A stretch of 64,000 bases of DNA, taken from positions 15,254,501 to 15,318,500 of the forward strand of contig NC_053190.1 in the NCBI RefSeq assembly GCF_905163445.1, read 5' to 3'. Below, one piece after another: positions 10,240-21,211 of this stretch. Positions within the stretch are counted from its first letter, which is position 1. Every line of letters begins with the position of its first letter. The translations under genes were made by a program, and so were the position numbers. The notes beneath the pieces were generated by a model, which did no database searches, was not told where the DNA came from, and saw only the letters and a list, made by a program, of their open reading frames with translations. This DNA is from Pararge aegeria. Lineage: Eukaryota; Arthropoda; Insecta; Lepidoptera; Nymphalidae.

Positions 10240-13200
10240 TTATTGAGTTGGCAGCGGACATAACTTAACGATAGGCCGGATATAAGTCCCGTTCTTAGTT
10301 TTTATTTGAACTACGCGGACAACTCCATCTTTGCCAGGTAGCACCTTAGTAATGACCCCAAGTGGCCACTGTAAGGGCGGCGCGTTTTGTACAATAACTA
10401 TCACAACAGTCCCTATTGTAAGCGGATTCGTGGGAGTGTTCCACTTTTGACGCACTTGCAAATTGTGCAGATATTCCGTTCTGAATCTCTTCCAGAATGA
10501 CTGAACCAGAGAATCCAATAAAGAAAATCTAGACAAAAGACCGGCGCGTTCTCCAGTTACATCTGGAGCTGGAATGAATTCCAAAGGTACGGTTGAAAGA
10601 AAATGCGAAGGCGTTAGCGCGGAGGGTTCAGAGGGATCTGAACTTAAAACATACAGAGGTCGACTGTTAAGTACAGCCTCAATTTCATTAAGTACAGTAA
10701 GCATTTCCTCGTATGTCAGAATTTGTTTGCCGATTACGCGAAAAAGTAGAGTTTTAACACTTTTAATATTACTCTCCCAGACTCCTCCAAAATGGCTTGC
10801 AGTTGGTGCATTAAGTTTCCAATCTATACGATATTTAGCTAATTCGGAACTAAAGTTCTTATAATAATCTTCTGACTTTAAAAAGGTATGTAACTCATTC
10901 AAATAAGCCTTGGATGAAACGAAATTGGTCCCTTGGTCTGAGTACAGGACTTCGCAATTTCCTCTCCTGGCCTGGAATCTTTTAAAACAATTTAAGAAGG
11001 CGGAGGAACTCAGATCAGAGGCTAGCTCTATATGAACCGCCTTTGTAACCAAACAAACAAATAGGCATATATATGCCTTCTGACTACGTATGCCGCGTTT
11101 CCTAGTCAATGTGATATAGAGAGGTCCAGCGTAATCTACACCTGTGTGTAGGAATGCCTTACTTTTCTCTATCCTACACTTAGGAAGGTCAGACATAAGT
11201 GGAAATGTAGGCTTAGGATTATGCCTAAAACATGCATTGCACTTATGTATGCGTTGACGTACCACACAACGAGCGGATAATATCCAATATTTTTGTCTCA
11301 ATATAGACAGAAGCAATTGAGGGCCAGCGTGTGAATGATTACGATGATAGTGATCAATTAACAGATCTATTATGTGTCCCTTCTTGGGTAATAAAATTGG
11401 GTGTTTATGCGAGTAATCTAACGACGAGTAAGCAAGACGTCCACCCACCCGAAGAATGTCCTCAGAAACAAAAGGAAATAATTTTCGTAATTTTGACGAA
11501 CATGGTTTATTATTTTTAATGTTGTCAATATCAGTCTGAAAGACTGAGCGTTGTACTGTGCGAATTATCAGTAATTCAGCTGCATTGATATCTTCAGCTG
11601 TAATAATATCTCTGCGCGGAAGTTTTTTCATGAATCTGAGTACATAAATCGTGGCGTGAAGAAATTTAGTCCAAGAAGAACATTTAGATCCAAGCTTTAT
11701 AATTGTATATTCATCGTGCGATATTATTAAGTGCGTTGTAGTTTTCTCCTCAGGTAATGAAGAAACCTGATGAGAGGAAAACTTTATTATGGGCCACTCT
11801 TCTGAAGATAAAGACAACCATGGGGGACCCTTAAACCAAAGGTCGTGTTTTGAAAACTGTGTGGGCATAAGGCCACGAGACACACAGTCCGCGGGGTTTT
11901 GAACACCAGGTATGTGATAAAAGTTCACCTTAATTGATGTCAATAGCGTATGAATTTGAGAGATGCGGTTAGCCACATATGTATTAAACCTGTGTGGCGA
12001 AGAGAGTGCCCAACAAAGGGCGACTTCTGAATCAGAAAACGCGAGTACTTCCTTTATTTTGATGTGGGTTGACAATATATTATATACTGAATTTACAAGT
12101 CGAGCAAGCAATACTATTCCATTTAACTCTAACCTAGCTAGCGTGACCGTTGGTTTTACCGGTGCTACGCGGGATTTAGAGCAAATAAGTGTAATTATCG
12201 GCCTTTGATTTCTGTTTTTAACGTATAAGTATAAAACAGAGCCAAATGCTTGCTCACTAGCGTCAGAGAATGCGAGAAGATAAATTTCAGAAGTGTCTTC
12301 TATTCCAACATGACGAGGATACTTAAGATTCTGAATAATAGGCAGTTCAATTATATAATTTTGCCATCTTTCACATATGTGTTGAGGGGGACACTCGTCC
12401 CATCCTATTTTTAGAAGCCATAACTCCTTTATGAGTAATTTAGCGAATAAAATGACTGGACCAACAAGACCTAGAACGTCATAAAGACGCGCGGTAGCTG
12501 AAAGTATAGCTCTTTTGGTACAATCACCTTGCGGTTGCGAAACTCTAAAAATAAATTCATCAGATGCGGGAAGCCAATGAAGACCAAGAATCTTAAAAGA
12601 GTCATCAGTGTCAAGAGAGATCGACTCAGATTGGCGGTGAAATGAAGGAATGTGTCCGAGCAATTCAGTCGAATTGCTGGTCCATTTCACTAAGTCAAAT
12701 CCACCAGCCTTAAACAGTTGTATCAACTCTTGAGCTATCTTTACCGCTTCATCTAGAGATGAGGCGGAAGAAGCTAGGTCGTCCATGTAGACGTCTCTCT
12801 CAACCACTGATGCAGCGAGAGGCCATTGCTGGCGCTCGTCACTAGCCAGCTGGCGCAGTGTGCGTAATGCCAAAAAGGGCGATGAGCGGAGACCAAAGGT
12901 CACTCGAGTAAATTCATACATTTCAAGTGGGTCCTTTGGTGAAGATCGATAAATAATGCGTTGATATTTGCGGTGCGGAGAATTGACATATATAGACAAA
13001 TACATTTGTCGGACGTCAGCAAAAAATGCGATGCGGAAAATGCGGACATTCAAAAGAATGTTAAATATGTCTGCTTGCAAATTGCAACCAGTATACAAAA
13101 TATCATTTAAAGATAATTTCCTATTTGCGGAGGGTTCTTCTATTTTAAGAAGAGAATAATCAGTGGGACAAGAACCATCTAGTACGATTCGTACCTTGGT

Positions 13201-15615
13201 ACTCTTGTCTTCGCGTATCACTGGATGATGCGCTAAGATATAACCTGGTGAAGCAGGTTCATCAGGTGGTAAGCGTTTGAGGATACCCTTATCAAGGTAA
13301 TCCTTAATAACTTCATTATATCTAATATGAAGTTCGGGATCTCTAATGAATCGTTTTTCCAGATTGAGAAAACGCTTCTTTGCGGTAAAATACGAATCAC
13401 CTAATAAATTAGGATCTTCTTTAAAGGGAAGATCTACCGAATATGCTCCGTCCTGTTGGCGTATAGTGGAAGCCGTATATATGTCCTCACACCTTTGTTC
13501 ATCAGGACTTAAGAATTTGCGGGAAGGAGGCTCTTCTATTGTCCAAAATCTCTCTAACATTTTATCTAAAGGTTCACTCGTGAAAAAACACAAAGCGCGG
13601 GAATTATTAGGTTTAGATAAAATAGGTGCATCGCCCATAATTATATAACCCAAAGAGGTTTCAAATGCGGAAGGCATATTTTCATAACCATTTATTTTAT
13701 CAGCCATTGCTATTTTGCGATACACATTTACCCCTAGTAATATATCAATTGGACCAGGTTCTGCGAAATCATCATCAGCCAGAGGTAAATTTTTAATAAG
13801 ACCATCAATGGCTGTGATGTCTACATGAGAGTCAGGCAGTTGAGAAGTGATTCGCTCAACTACAAGAGGGCGTATTGAGTATTCATTCGCGTCATTAAAA
13901 CGAGATTTAAACGTAAATTCTGAAACACCAATTATTTTTTGCGATACTCCGCCGATGCCTTGAACTTCAGAAAAACGACTCTGAAAGCTAATAGGTAGCG
14001 AATATTTTTCACAGCAACTAATTGAAACGTAATCTCTTTGCGATGCGGGATCCACTAGGCATCTTATAAGATGTGCACAATTATTTTTGTCATACACTCT
14101 TATTTTCGCAGTACCTAACAAAGTGGTTGTTGTGACGCGTTCTAAACAATCATATGATACGTTACATACCAAAGTGGTATTTGTGGTCTGAGATATAAAA
14201 TTATTTTTATTTAGTGTATTTTCACTAGAGGAGCTTGTCGAAGGTGCCTCAGTAATAACTGATGACACGCGAGGCGAATTAATTGCGTTAGGAGATGAGG
14301 GCGGTTTACCTATGTTAGATTTGGACGTTTTATGTAATAAATCTTTAGCGTTGTAATTATTGCGTTCAAAATGCAATTCAGTATGATGTGATGCCGATGA
14401 GCACCTTTTACAGTTTCGCTGAGAAGAGCAGTTTAAAGTTTTATGATGAGTCGATAAACATCGGTTACAAAAGTTATTATTTTTTACATGTAAATGCCGC
14501 TCATGCGGAGACAACTTCATAAATGCAGGGCAAGAATAAAGATGTGTGTGTTGACCAATTTTACACAAACTGCAAGCTGCACTATTTAAAGTATTTACAG
14601 TTTCTGTACTTACAAAACTTTTGGTAGAAGGCTTCGGAATCGAATTCCCCTTATATCTATTTTGAGGTAATTCTAATCCTTTATTAAGAGAGCGCGACAT
14701 TACTTTATTCTGTTCCTTCACAAATTCTATAAGACTCCTATAGGTAGGAATTTGTTTTTTGCGATTTATTATCTCAAACATTTTAACTGTATCAGCATCT
14801 AATTTAAGCGTGGCTAAGTGAAAGAATATAAAATCAGTAAGATCGATTTTTAATTGTTTGAGAGCTTCTACTGAAGAATTAAATGTATTTATAAAGCTAT
14901 CTAATGAATTAGCATTAGTACTAGCAAGCGGTTTAAATTGCAATAATTGGTTTAAATAAGCGCAGGCTAACGAACGCGGATCGTCGTATTTTTGTATTAA
15001 CGCCTCCCAAATAATAGGATAATTTTCTGCGGTGGCTGGCAATCCTGCACATACAGATGCGGCTTTCCCTTTTAACCTACCAACTAAATAATATACCTTT
15101 TCATTATTGGTTAAGTTAGGATTATCATGTATCATGTTTTTAAATTGCTGGTAGAACAAAGGAAATTTAGTTAACTGACCGTCAAACTCCATTAAGTCTA
15201 TAGGCGGAAGATGGGATTTTAATTTAGGAAAACTAGAGATAGGACGTGCGCTGTCATTCTCTGAACTCGTATTATTAACATTAGAGTGACGCTCCATTAT
15301 TTGTTTGACATAGCAAAACATTTCTTCAAATGAAGTCCACGATTGGTAATTAATCATAGCCTTTGGATTCAACATTAACTGCGCCTCATTGAATAAATCT
15401 AAATTTAACTCAAACTCTTTGCGTAAAGTGTCTATGTTTGAAGCCTGAGACAATAAAGAAGGCAGCTTACTGCTGTCCGATTCGACTTGAATAGCGGTGT
15501 CAAACATTATTTGCATACGAGCAAATATAACGTCCCGTTTGCCTTCCAACAACCGTAACTTACATTCTTCCTTGCTATATGGACTTGGTGAAGAAACCGA
15601 CTCTGGTTTATTCAT
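10240..15615 (-). CDS. BEL/Pao gag-pol polyprotein (1791 aa)
   Basis: Encodes the retrotransposon's capsid and enzymes as one polyprotein. I chose the ATG at 15615 (MNKPES...); an upstream in-frame ATG at 15738 would add 41 hydrophobic, unlikely residues. Regions in order, residues counted from this start: gag-like DUF1759 region about 140-285; Cys/His zinc-knuckle cluster about 348-420; aspartic protease (DUF1758/A17 type) with the catalytic Asp near 522 in the context LVDPASQ; reverse transcriptase with YMDD at 943-946; RNase H-like region with a conserved Asp near 1118 (FSDAS); integrase zinc-binding HHCC about 1420-1470; integrase catalytic Asp 1494, Asp 1560 and Glu 1614; C-terminal DUF5641-like domain to the end. 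There is no stop or frameshift. The protease triad reads DPA instead of the usual D-S/T-G or DxG form. The identical LTRs and intact frame point to a young, possibly active copy. Confidence 0.95.
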   Translation of the reverse strand: MNKPESVSSPSPYSKEECKLRLLEGKRDVIFARMQIMFDTAIQVESDSSKLPSLLSQASNIDTLRKEFELNLDLFNEAQLMLNPKAMINYQSWTSFEEMFCYVKQIMERHSNVNNTSSENDSARPISSFPKLKSHLPPIDLMEFDGQLTKFPLFYQQFKNMIHDNPNLTNNEKVYYLVGRLKGKAASVCAGLPATAENYPIIWEALIQKYDDPRSLACAYLNQLLQFKPLASTNANSLDSFINTFNSSVEALKQLKIDLTDFIFFHLATLKLDADTVKMFEIINRKKQIPTYRSLIEFVKEQNKVMSRSLNKGLELPQNRYKGNSIPKPSTKSFVSTETVNTLNSAACSLCKIGQHTHLYSCPAFMKLSPHERHLHVKNNNFCNRCLSTHHKTLNCSSQRNCKRCSSASHHTELHFERNNYNAKDLLHKTSKSNIGKPPSSPNAINSPRVSSVITEAPSTSSSSENTLNKNNFISQTTNTTLVCNVSYDCLERVTTTTLLGTAKIRVYDKNNCAHLIRCLVDPASQRDYVSISCCEKYSLPISFQSRFSEVQGIGGVSQKIIGVSEFTFKSRFNDANEYSIRPLVVERITSQLPDSHVDITAIDGLIKNLPLADDDFAEPGPIDILLGVNVYRKIAMADKINGYENMPSAFETSLGYIIMGDAPILSKPNNSRALCFFTSEPLDKMLERFWTIEEPPSRKFLSPDEQRCEDIYTASTIRQQDGAYSVDLPFKEDPNLLGDSYFTAKKRFLNLEKRFIRDPELHIRYNEVIKDYLDKGILKRLPPDEPASPGYILAHHPVIREDKSTKVRIVLDGSCPTDYSLLKIEEPSANRKLSLNDILYTGCNLQADIFNILLNVRIFRIAFFADVRQMYLSIYVNSPHRKYQRIIYRSSPKDPLEMYEFTRVTFGLRSSPFLALRTLRQLASDERQQWPLAASVVERDVYMDDLASSASSLDEAVKIAQELIQLFKAGGFDLVKWTSNSTELLGHIPSFHRQSESISLDTDDSFKILGLHWLPASDEFIFRVSQPQGDCTKRAILSATARLYDVLGLVGPVILFAKLLIKELWLLKIGWDECPPQHICERWQNYIIELPIIQNLKYPRHVGIEDTSEIYLLAFSDASEQAFGSVLYLYVKNRNQRPIITLICSKSRVAPVKPTVTLARLELNGIVLLARLVNSVYNILSTHIKIKEVLAFSDSEVALCWALSSPHRFNTYVANRISQIHTLLTSIKVNFYHIPGVQNPADCVSRGLMPTQFSKHDLWFKGPPWLSLSSEEWPIIKFSSHQVSSLPEEKTTTHLIISHDEYTIIKLGSKCSSWTKFLHATIYVLRFMKKLPRRDIITAEDINAAELLIIRTVQRSVFQTDIDNIKNNKPCSSKLRKLFPFVSEDILRVGGRLAYSSLDYSHKHPILLPKKGHIIDLLIDHYHRNHSHAGPQLLLSILRQKYWILSARCVVRQRIHKCNACFRHNPKPTFPLMSDLPKCRIEKSKAFLHTGVDYAGPLYITLTRKRGIRSQKAYICLFVCLVTKAVHIELASDLSSSAFLNCFKRFQARRGNCEVLYSDQGTNFVSSKAYLNELHTFLKSEDYYKNFSSELAKYRIDWKLNAPTASHFGGVWESNIKSVKTLLFRVIGKQILTYEEMLTVLNEIEAVLNSRPLYVLSSDPSEPSALTPSHFLSTVPLEFIPAPDVTGERAGLLSRFSLLDSLVQSFWKRFRTEYLHNLQVRQKWNTPTNPLTIGTVVIVIVQNAPPLQWPLGVITKVLPGKDGVVRVVQIKTKNGTYIRPIVKLCPLPTQ

Positions 15616-16310
15616 TCTGAAGGAGTAAACCGAATTATAAAAATAAAAATATAATAAAAAAGGTGTATATGTGTTTGCAAATGCGTTAAGAAATGCGTAA
15701 AATATATAAAGTAGTTGCAGTCTTATAATAATAAACACACAACCCCTTTATAGACGCGAGCGGTTAAATACAAGTGTTATAATGCTATTTTAAAAACTAA
15801 ACCGGGCAAAGAACTAGGTATAACAATTAACAAGTTAGCGGTCATGCGTGACCTTGAATGCAGCGAGCGACAAAAACGACTGCGGCCGAGCGCATTGTTT
15901 GGTAGGTATGATGCGTTTGAAATAGATATCTTTACCTACGATTCATCCGTTTTTAATACTAAGTAGCGGGGTAAAACTATATAGAAATACGAAGCAAGCG
16001 GTGCGGAAAAGAGATATATAATTATAAAATACTTAGTACTTCTTTACTTAGTAAACAAAACGTTAAATCTATTATGTAGACAATATCTTAGCGGTATTAA
16101 ACTTACAAACTGAACTAGTGAATACCTACAATATGGCGTACTTTAAGTTGCATAGACTAATAATAATTCCGAACTTTAAAGTCATAGAATGTAATGATTA
16201 ACGATAATTTAAATCCTAAAATTATGAATTTAAATCGAATCGGCCGATCTTCGGATCGAATGACTAAAATTTATGAAATTCGATGGAAGTGATCAAATAT
16301 TTTTTATGAA
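15616..16310 (-). other. BEL 5' untranslated leader
   Basis: About 700 bases between primer site and gag start with no open frame of note. At the distal end (16230-16335) three degenerate repeats of the primer-site region follow each other (see findings). Confidence 0.6.
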
Positions 16311-16328
16311 ATCGGCTCGAAGTGACCA
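16311..16328 (-). other. Primer binding site, tRNA-Tyr-like
   Basis: On the minus strand TGGTCACTTCGAGCCGAT starts seven bases from the LTR edge. It is close to the complement of the 3' end of insect tRNA-Tyr (TGGTCCTTCGAGCCGG), with one inserted base and one mismatch over the compared part. The LTR remnant at 25596-25618 has an exact tRNA-Tyr site, which supports the assignment. Confidence 0.6.
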
Positions 16329-16335
16329 AATTTTA

Positions 16336-16848
16336 TGGTGACGCCATTTTTACTTTCGGGGAATCATCACCATAAAATGGTATTTATTTTCTTTGTAAAT
16401 TTAGTGGACTGTATATTTTAGGTTTTGCTGGATTCTTTTCCCCTTTTTAATATTAAACTATGGCTTTAAAGGATATAGAACAAGGAATAACTAGGGTTGG
16501 ACAGAAAAGTATTTGCACGTGGACTTACAGTTCGTCGTAATGCAGTTCTCTTGATTTCTCGTCACTTCACAAGGCTTCACAGGTTATCACTAAACACTAA
16601 AGCACTGATGTAGGTTTAAATACTATTAATCGTCCAGTATAAGGTTCTTTGGCCGGCCGACCATGTGGTTTTATTGAATGGATGAGCGGAAGATTGACGT
16701 GCGTTTGCCGCGGATATAGGTGTGCAACTAATTGGCGGCGTGATGCGGGCAGATAAGGATGCGGAAATATAAAAAATGGAGGATGGAAATCCATAGTGTA
16801 GCCGTTATCTATTACTTCGACCACAGATTAATGAGAATTTATCAAGCA
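16336..16848 (-). repeat. BEL 5' LTR
   Basis: 513 bp, identical to 9563-10075. In the minus-strand sense this is the promoter-bearing LTR. AATAAA lies at plus-strand 16383-16388. Confidence 0.95.
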
Positions 16849-16853
16849 ATATG
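16849..16853. repeat. Target site duplication of BEL element (right)
   Basis: ATATG, matching 9558-9562. Confidence 0.9.
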
Positions 16854-17640
16854 CGTTATTATGATACTGTTGGTTCTCAGGCGAACCATGTACGGACGCT
16901 GAGCGTATGACAAAAAATATTATTAGATATTAATGACTTTTTATTTTCTTAATAAGTCTTGTCTCTAGTCTTGAATCACTTTACAAATATTCAATTGGGC
17001 TTCTTTGTATAGACAAATAGCCGTTTCCGCTGTTTCATTAAATACTTCTTGATATTATTTATATTAAAAACCTACGAGTGTAGGCTCCCGTAATTTTTTC
17101 ACACAACTGTCTATTGAATGCTTTAATCATCCAGTCCTTAATCAAAAATACTTTCGCATTTATAATGTAAAGTTCTTCTTAAACAGGTTTTCTTTCCATA
17201 AATTTCCATAAATTATTTAAAATTTATATTAAACAGGTTCGATCAGCTGCTCTCTTAATTAAGATGATTATTAAGAGCGGATAGTGAAGTTAACTTCAGC
17301 AGTTCTGAAGATTAGTTTGATACAGCAAATACAGATAAATACACATAATTTTTTTACAGATAAATTTCAAATAAATAATAAATATTTTCAATAAATTTGC
17401 AAATCGCATGCAGGTTATATAAATTTGCTTAACAACAGAATTTTTTAAATTCGCATATCGAAGTCGTTGCTCTGACCTAATCTATATAAACATCATTATT
17501 AATATTTTTATAGCTTCACTGCTGGGCTCATTATCCTACTCACTCTGGATGCAGTAATAAACCATTGCCGAGAACTCCCACTTACGACTATAAGATCGCT
17601 CACCTGTGCGTTAGATCTTATACTCGTAAGGGTGAGTTTT
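16854..17640. other. No recognisable feature
   Basis: AT-rich sequence without supported genes. The part 17515-17640 is less AT-rich but matches nothing I recognise. Confidence 0.4.
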
Positions 17641-17800
17641 GACATTTCGGACTTTATATTTTTTGAATTTTTCCTACTCTGGTCTGGTTGGATTCGGCTG
17701 TGGCTAGTTACCGACGAAGTCGAGCACCCAAGCGATTTAGCGTTCCGGTACGATATCGCGCAGAAACTGATTATGAACCGCATAAAATGGCTAACTTTTA
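17641..17800 (+). repeat. SINE-2 middle, truncated
   Basis: ctactctggtctggttggat, ggctgtggctagttaccgac and caagcgatttagcgttccgg are in SINE-2 order. The tRNA head and the poly(A) end are missing. Confidence 0.8.
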
Positions 17801-18127
17801 TCAGAGTAAAACAGAATGCAAACACCGCATCTAGGTAGGTACCTACTTGTTTTTCCCAAAATCAAGCAAATATCTATTTCGCTCACCTTACCGTAACTAA
17901 CGTTATCGCTTCGTATAGCCTGCTACTGTAGCTTAGGGATTCCGAATACAAATTGGTTTAGTTATAAAACTATACTGTATGCATCCGTGTTGTCTCTGGC
18001 GCAGTTTTACTGCAGTTTAAGCTCAGTGTATTGACCTGAATAAATTAGAATTATCTATTTGTCTAACTTTATTTACGGAAACCTGTTTCGTGCATTATTG
18101 AGTTCTATGTTTTATCTTTATAAACAT

Positions 18128-18355
18128 TTGACGGCCGATTGGCGCAGTGGGCAGCTCGCTTTCTGGGTCTAAGGCCGTGGCTTCAATTCTTACAACTGGA
18201 AAATGCTTGTGTGATGAACATGAATGTTTGTCATGAATGTATATTATTCATAAAAAAATTCATCAGCCATGTTAGTACCCATAACACAAGCTACGCTAAC
18301 TTTGGGGCTAGATATCGGTGTGTATTGTCGTTGTATATTTATGTATTTATTTATT
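18128..18355 (+). repeat. SINE-1, full length
   Basis: Head gacggccgattggcgcagtg with box B diverged (ggcttcaattcttacaac), then the body and cataacacaagctacgcta to the (TTTA)n tail. A short internal deletion follows the aacatgaatgttt part. Confidence 0.9.
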
Positions 18356-18425
18356 GCCTTGTTATTGAGTGGCTTATAGTGCCACCACACTAAGGTGCAG
18401 TTTAAAAAAAGAGTTGACTCGGATC

Positions 18426-18500
18426 GTCATCATTCTCAACCCATTGCCGGTCCACTACAAGGCCTATAGGGCCTAGGCCCTACTCTACGACGTTGGCCAC
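18426..18500 (-). repeat. SINE-3 3' fragment
   Basis: catcattctcaacccattgc, ggtccactacaaggcc and the aggccctactc block are the reverse of the SINE-3 3' part. Confidence 0.7.
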
Positions 18501-19987
18501 CAGCAGAGCTAGAAAAGGCAGGAGACAAAAAATATATCCCCCGGTTTTATCCTTTGACAAGGGATATAATTAACGTGTCCATCTGCTAAAGTACGGGAAC
18601 ATGTAATAGGAGAAGTTTCCTCGCGTTTATTATTACATAAATGCTTTGCAACAGCAAGTGGCGTGCATTTCATACATGCACAAAAGCACTGCATACCCTA
18701 AAATGTATATATATTTGGTATATAAGGAGGATTTTTGCCGTTTTATGATGTAATTTCCATGCTGTATGCATACCCTGGTAAGAAACCCAGTGCACGCTAC
18801 TGGCAACAGCAATGCCACTTTGTGACAGAACTAAGCATGGCATTATGCTCCCCGGACGGCCTCCAATACCGAAAAACCATACTACTACTGCACTAATATA
18901 ACTGCAACGAATAACTTGATCGTTATTAATGAAGATAATTCTAACTATCTAACACTTGGGCGAAGTTAGCAGTGTAGAAAGTTACTGTAAAGCAAGTTAA
19001 TAACTGGTTTGTTGGACTTAGAAACTTGCAGGATGTTTGCTTCGCTGTTCACATAGACGGAGGCTATTGAAGTTTTTTAAGAATTTACAGGTGGTCTTAT
19101 TTTTATTACTTTAAAAAGTCCACTAGTCTTTGAACAGTTTTAAAACAAATTGAAACACATTTAATAAATAAAATAAATAAAATAAAAAATGTAGCCTAAA
19201 GAATCAATATATCACTGGTAGTAGGCATAACCATGGGACATTGCCTATTAAATAGACACCACAGAGCCATTCTGTCTAGAATGTAATGTAGAAACCAGCT
19301 TATACGCTGAGTGCCCCATGTATGGTAAGGTGGGAACTACAAGGCAAGGATAGAACAAGTGAAAAAGACCTAACAAACCTCTCCACAGGAGATTTTCTTA
19401 GGTTGGCAAAAGTGACTGGTAGGTTTTAGGGTAGAATGGTCCTTACATAGGACCGATCGCCCATCGGCCAATGACAGGCGTCCGCTCAATAAATATAAAT
19501 AGCCATTTACAAAAGTTTATTTTTCTACTGTGTCTTGGCCAATTTGAATGTTTCTTTTTATTTTGAACGACAAACTCTCGAATACATATTATTCTAATAA
19601 TACTTATAAAAATCGTTAATTATGTGATTGTAAATATATATGAGTATATTTTAATAAAGCTATACTAAAAATTTACTACAATAGCAATTTATTTCTACAG
19701 CTGCGAAGGTAATTCAACTATTTCACTAAACACTGGTTTAATGACAATATAGCTTTTTTCACCATAGCAAATAGTAATTACACATTATTAATGTAGATAG
19801 TTCAAAAACTAGCGTTTAATTTCTTACAACACAGAAAGTTACTGGAGCATCAGTTAAGGATCTGGAAGTTGGGGATAGTTATGCTTACCACCAAACGGGA
19901 CAAATTAGTTAAATACATGCAACCTTCCTTGTACTGCGGTGAATACTTTAGCTGCTCATTAATTCTTTTATCAAGTCAAGTGAAGTC
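18501..19987. other. No gene; one short repeat
   Basis: The segment 18528-18590 (tatatccccc then a second tatcc block) is similar to 55960-56010. The rest carries no supported gene. Confidence 0.4.
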
Positions 19988-20160
19988 ACTTACTAGTTTT
20001 CAACATAATATTCGAGATATTACATATTTCATAGGCACAATCGGGACACATAATACTTGAGAAGAAAGAGTATGCCAAACTCTTTCTTCTCAAATATAAT
20101 GTTATTATGGTAGTAATCTAGAAACTTAAGACGAAGAGAAAGTTGTGGAAGATATCACCG
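19988..20160 (-). repeat. Diverged copy of the 3' flank of the His-rich gene
   Basis: cacttactag...caacataata, gaagaaagagta and tctagaaacttaag...tggaagatat occur in the same order at 21275-21400, the 3' untranslated part of the histidine-rich gene. The second block aligns at roughly 80 %. It suggests a local duplication; no matching coding sequence is found beside it. Confidence 0.5.
20057..20093. repeat. Perfect 15-bp inverted repeat, 7-base loop
   Basis: ttgagaagaaagagt at 20057-20071 is exactly complementary to 20079-20093. Confidence 0.8.
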
Positions 20161-20169
20161 ATAGTATTA

Positions 20170-21200
20170 TATAAAGTAATATTTTATTATTAAAATAAAT
20201 CGTTACCAAGGAATCACGTACATTAGGTACAGACATTTAGAGATGGTTGTACATATTTTAAGACAACCAATAAAATTCTCAGAAGCAACTTGTGAACTTT
20301 GTATTCCGGTATAATTTTACTGGGAAGGTTTCATTGCCATCCATTATTTGATTAAAAAAGGGTTTCAAAAGGTAAATTAGGTCTGGCACTCTGATTGACA
20401 TGAGAAGTAGGGTAACTTAAAATTGTATTGTCGGTCAAAATTGGAGCAAAGGAAAATTGGTTTTTTGGGAGGCTCATTAAGGTCTCGCGATTGTTATTGG
20501 CCCTCGTGGAACTGTTATTATTATCAGCAAGCTGGTTGGTCTCATCTGCAACTGCTACAACGATGTTGGAAATCAAGAGCTCGCAAGATTGACGTTTTGT
20601 ATTTCCCTTATTTCTAATCCGATGCAATTATTTTTGGCACAAAAGTTTTAAGATTTTAAGATTGCGCTTAGCTTTTTTACTGAATACGGCGGTAAAAAGG
20701 TGTTTTTTTTTGTTATTTAACCGTTTTTTTCTAAAGTTTAAGTTAACTTTTTAAACTCTAGACGTATTATCCAGGGAAAAACAGGGAACGTGTTTATATT
20801 TACAATCCCACCGAAACTATCCTCTTAAAGCTGTAAAGTACATGCTAACCAATGGTTTTAAAAGGTGATATTAAAAGCAGCAAAAAAATTTTGATGTAAC
20901 GAATAGTCGTTATTGTCACGATTCGTGACATTAATTAATTGGAAATAGACATCTTTAATTACTACTGGAATCTCAGTTGAACGAAAATAAAATTTAAGAT
21001 CAGGTCAATTGATTTCACGTACCTACTTAGTTCAAAACTGTGTCAAGATGGAAACCTTGTTCGGCATTTTCTATTTTTTTCATTCAATTTTATATTTTTA
21101 TCACTGAAACTGTAACATATATCAGACTTTTCATTGTATTAGAGTTTAACGTCTTTAAATATTTTTCTCCGTTGAAATAAAATCTGTTTAATTATTTAAT
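20170..21200. other. Unassigned; open frame of 91 codons on minus strand
   Basis: A minus-strand frame at 20352-20627 stays open for 91 codons but begins with a non-ATG codon, has no ATG until about residue 50, is Asn/Ser/Thr-rich and matches nothing I recognise. Probably not a gene; an exon cannot be excluded. Confidence 0.25.
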
Positions 21201-21205
21201 ATTCA

Positions 21206-21211
21206 TTTATT
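21206..21211 (-). terminator. Poly(A) signal of His-rich gene
   Basis: AATAAA on the minus strand, about 270 bases after the stop codon. Confidence 0.5.

Larger units (their letters stand above)
9563..16848 (-). mobile_element. Complete BEL/Pao LTR retrotransposon, 7286 bp
   Basis: The element lies on the minus strand and is structurally complete: two 513-bp LTRs that I find identical base for base, LTR ends TG...CA, a 5-bp target duplication ATATG on both sides, a primer binding site beside the 5' LTR, a purine tract beside the 3' LTR and one uninterrupted gag-pol frame. Identical LTRs mean very recent insertion, because the two LTRs of one insertion start identical and diverge with time. 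The order protease, reverse transcriptase, RNase H, integrase, with a YMDD reverse-transcriptase box, is that of BEL/Pao. No env-like frame follows gag-pol. Nothing in the sequence shows the copy to be dead, so it may be competent for transposition. Confidence 0.95.

Noticed and set aside
20352..20627. 91-codon minus-strand frame near the His-rich gene
   Set aside because: No ATG start in its first half, no domain, composition unlike a conserved protein.
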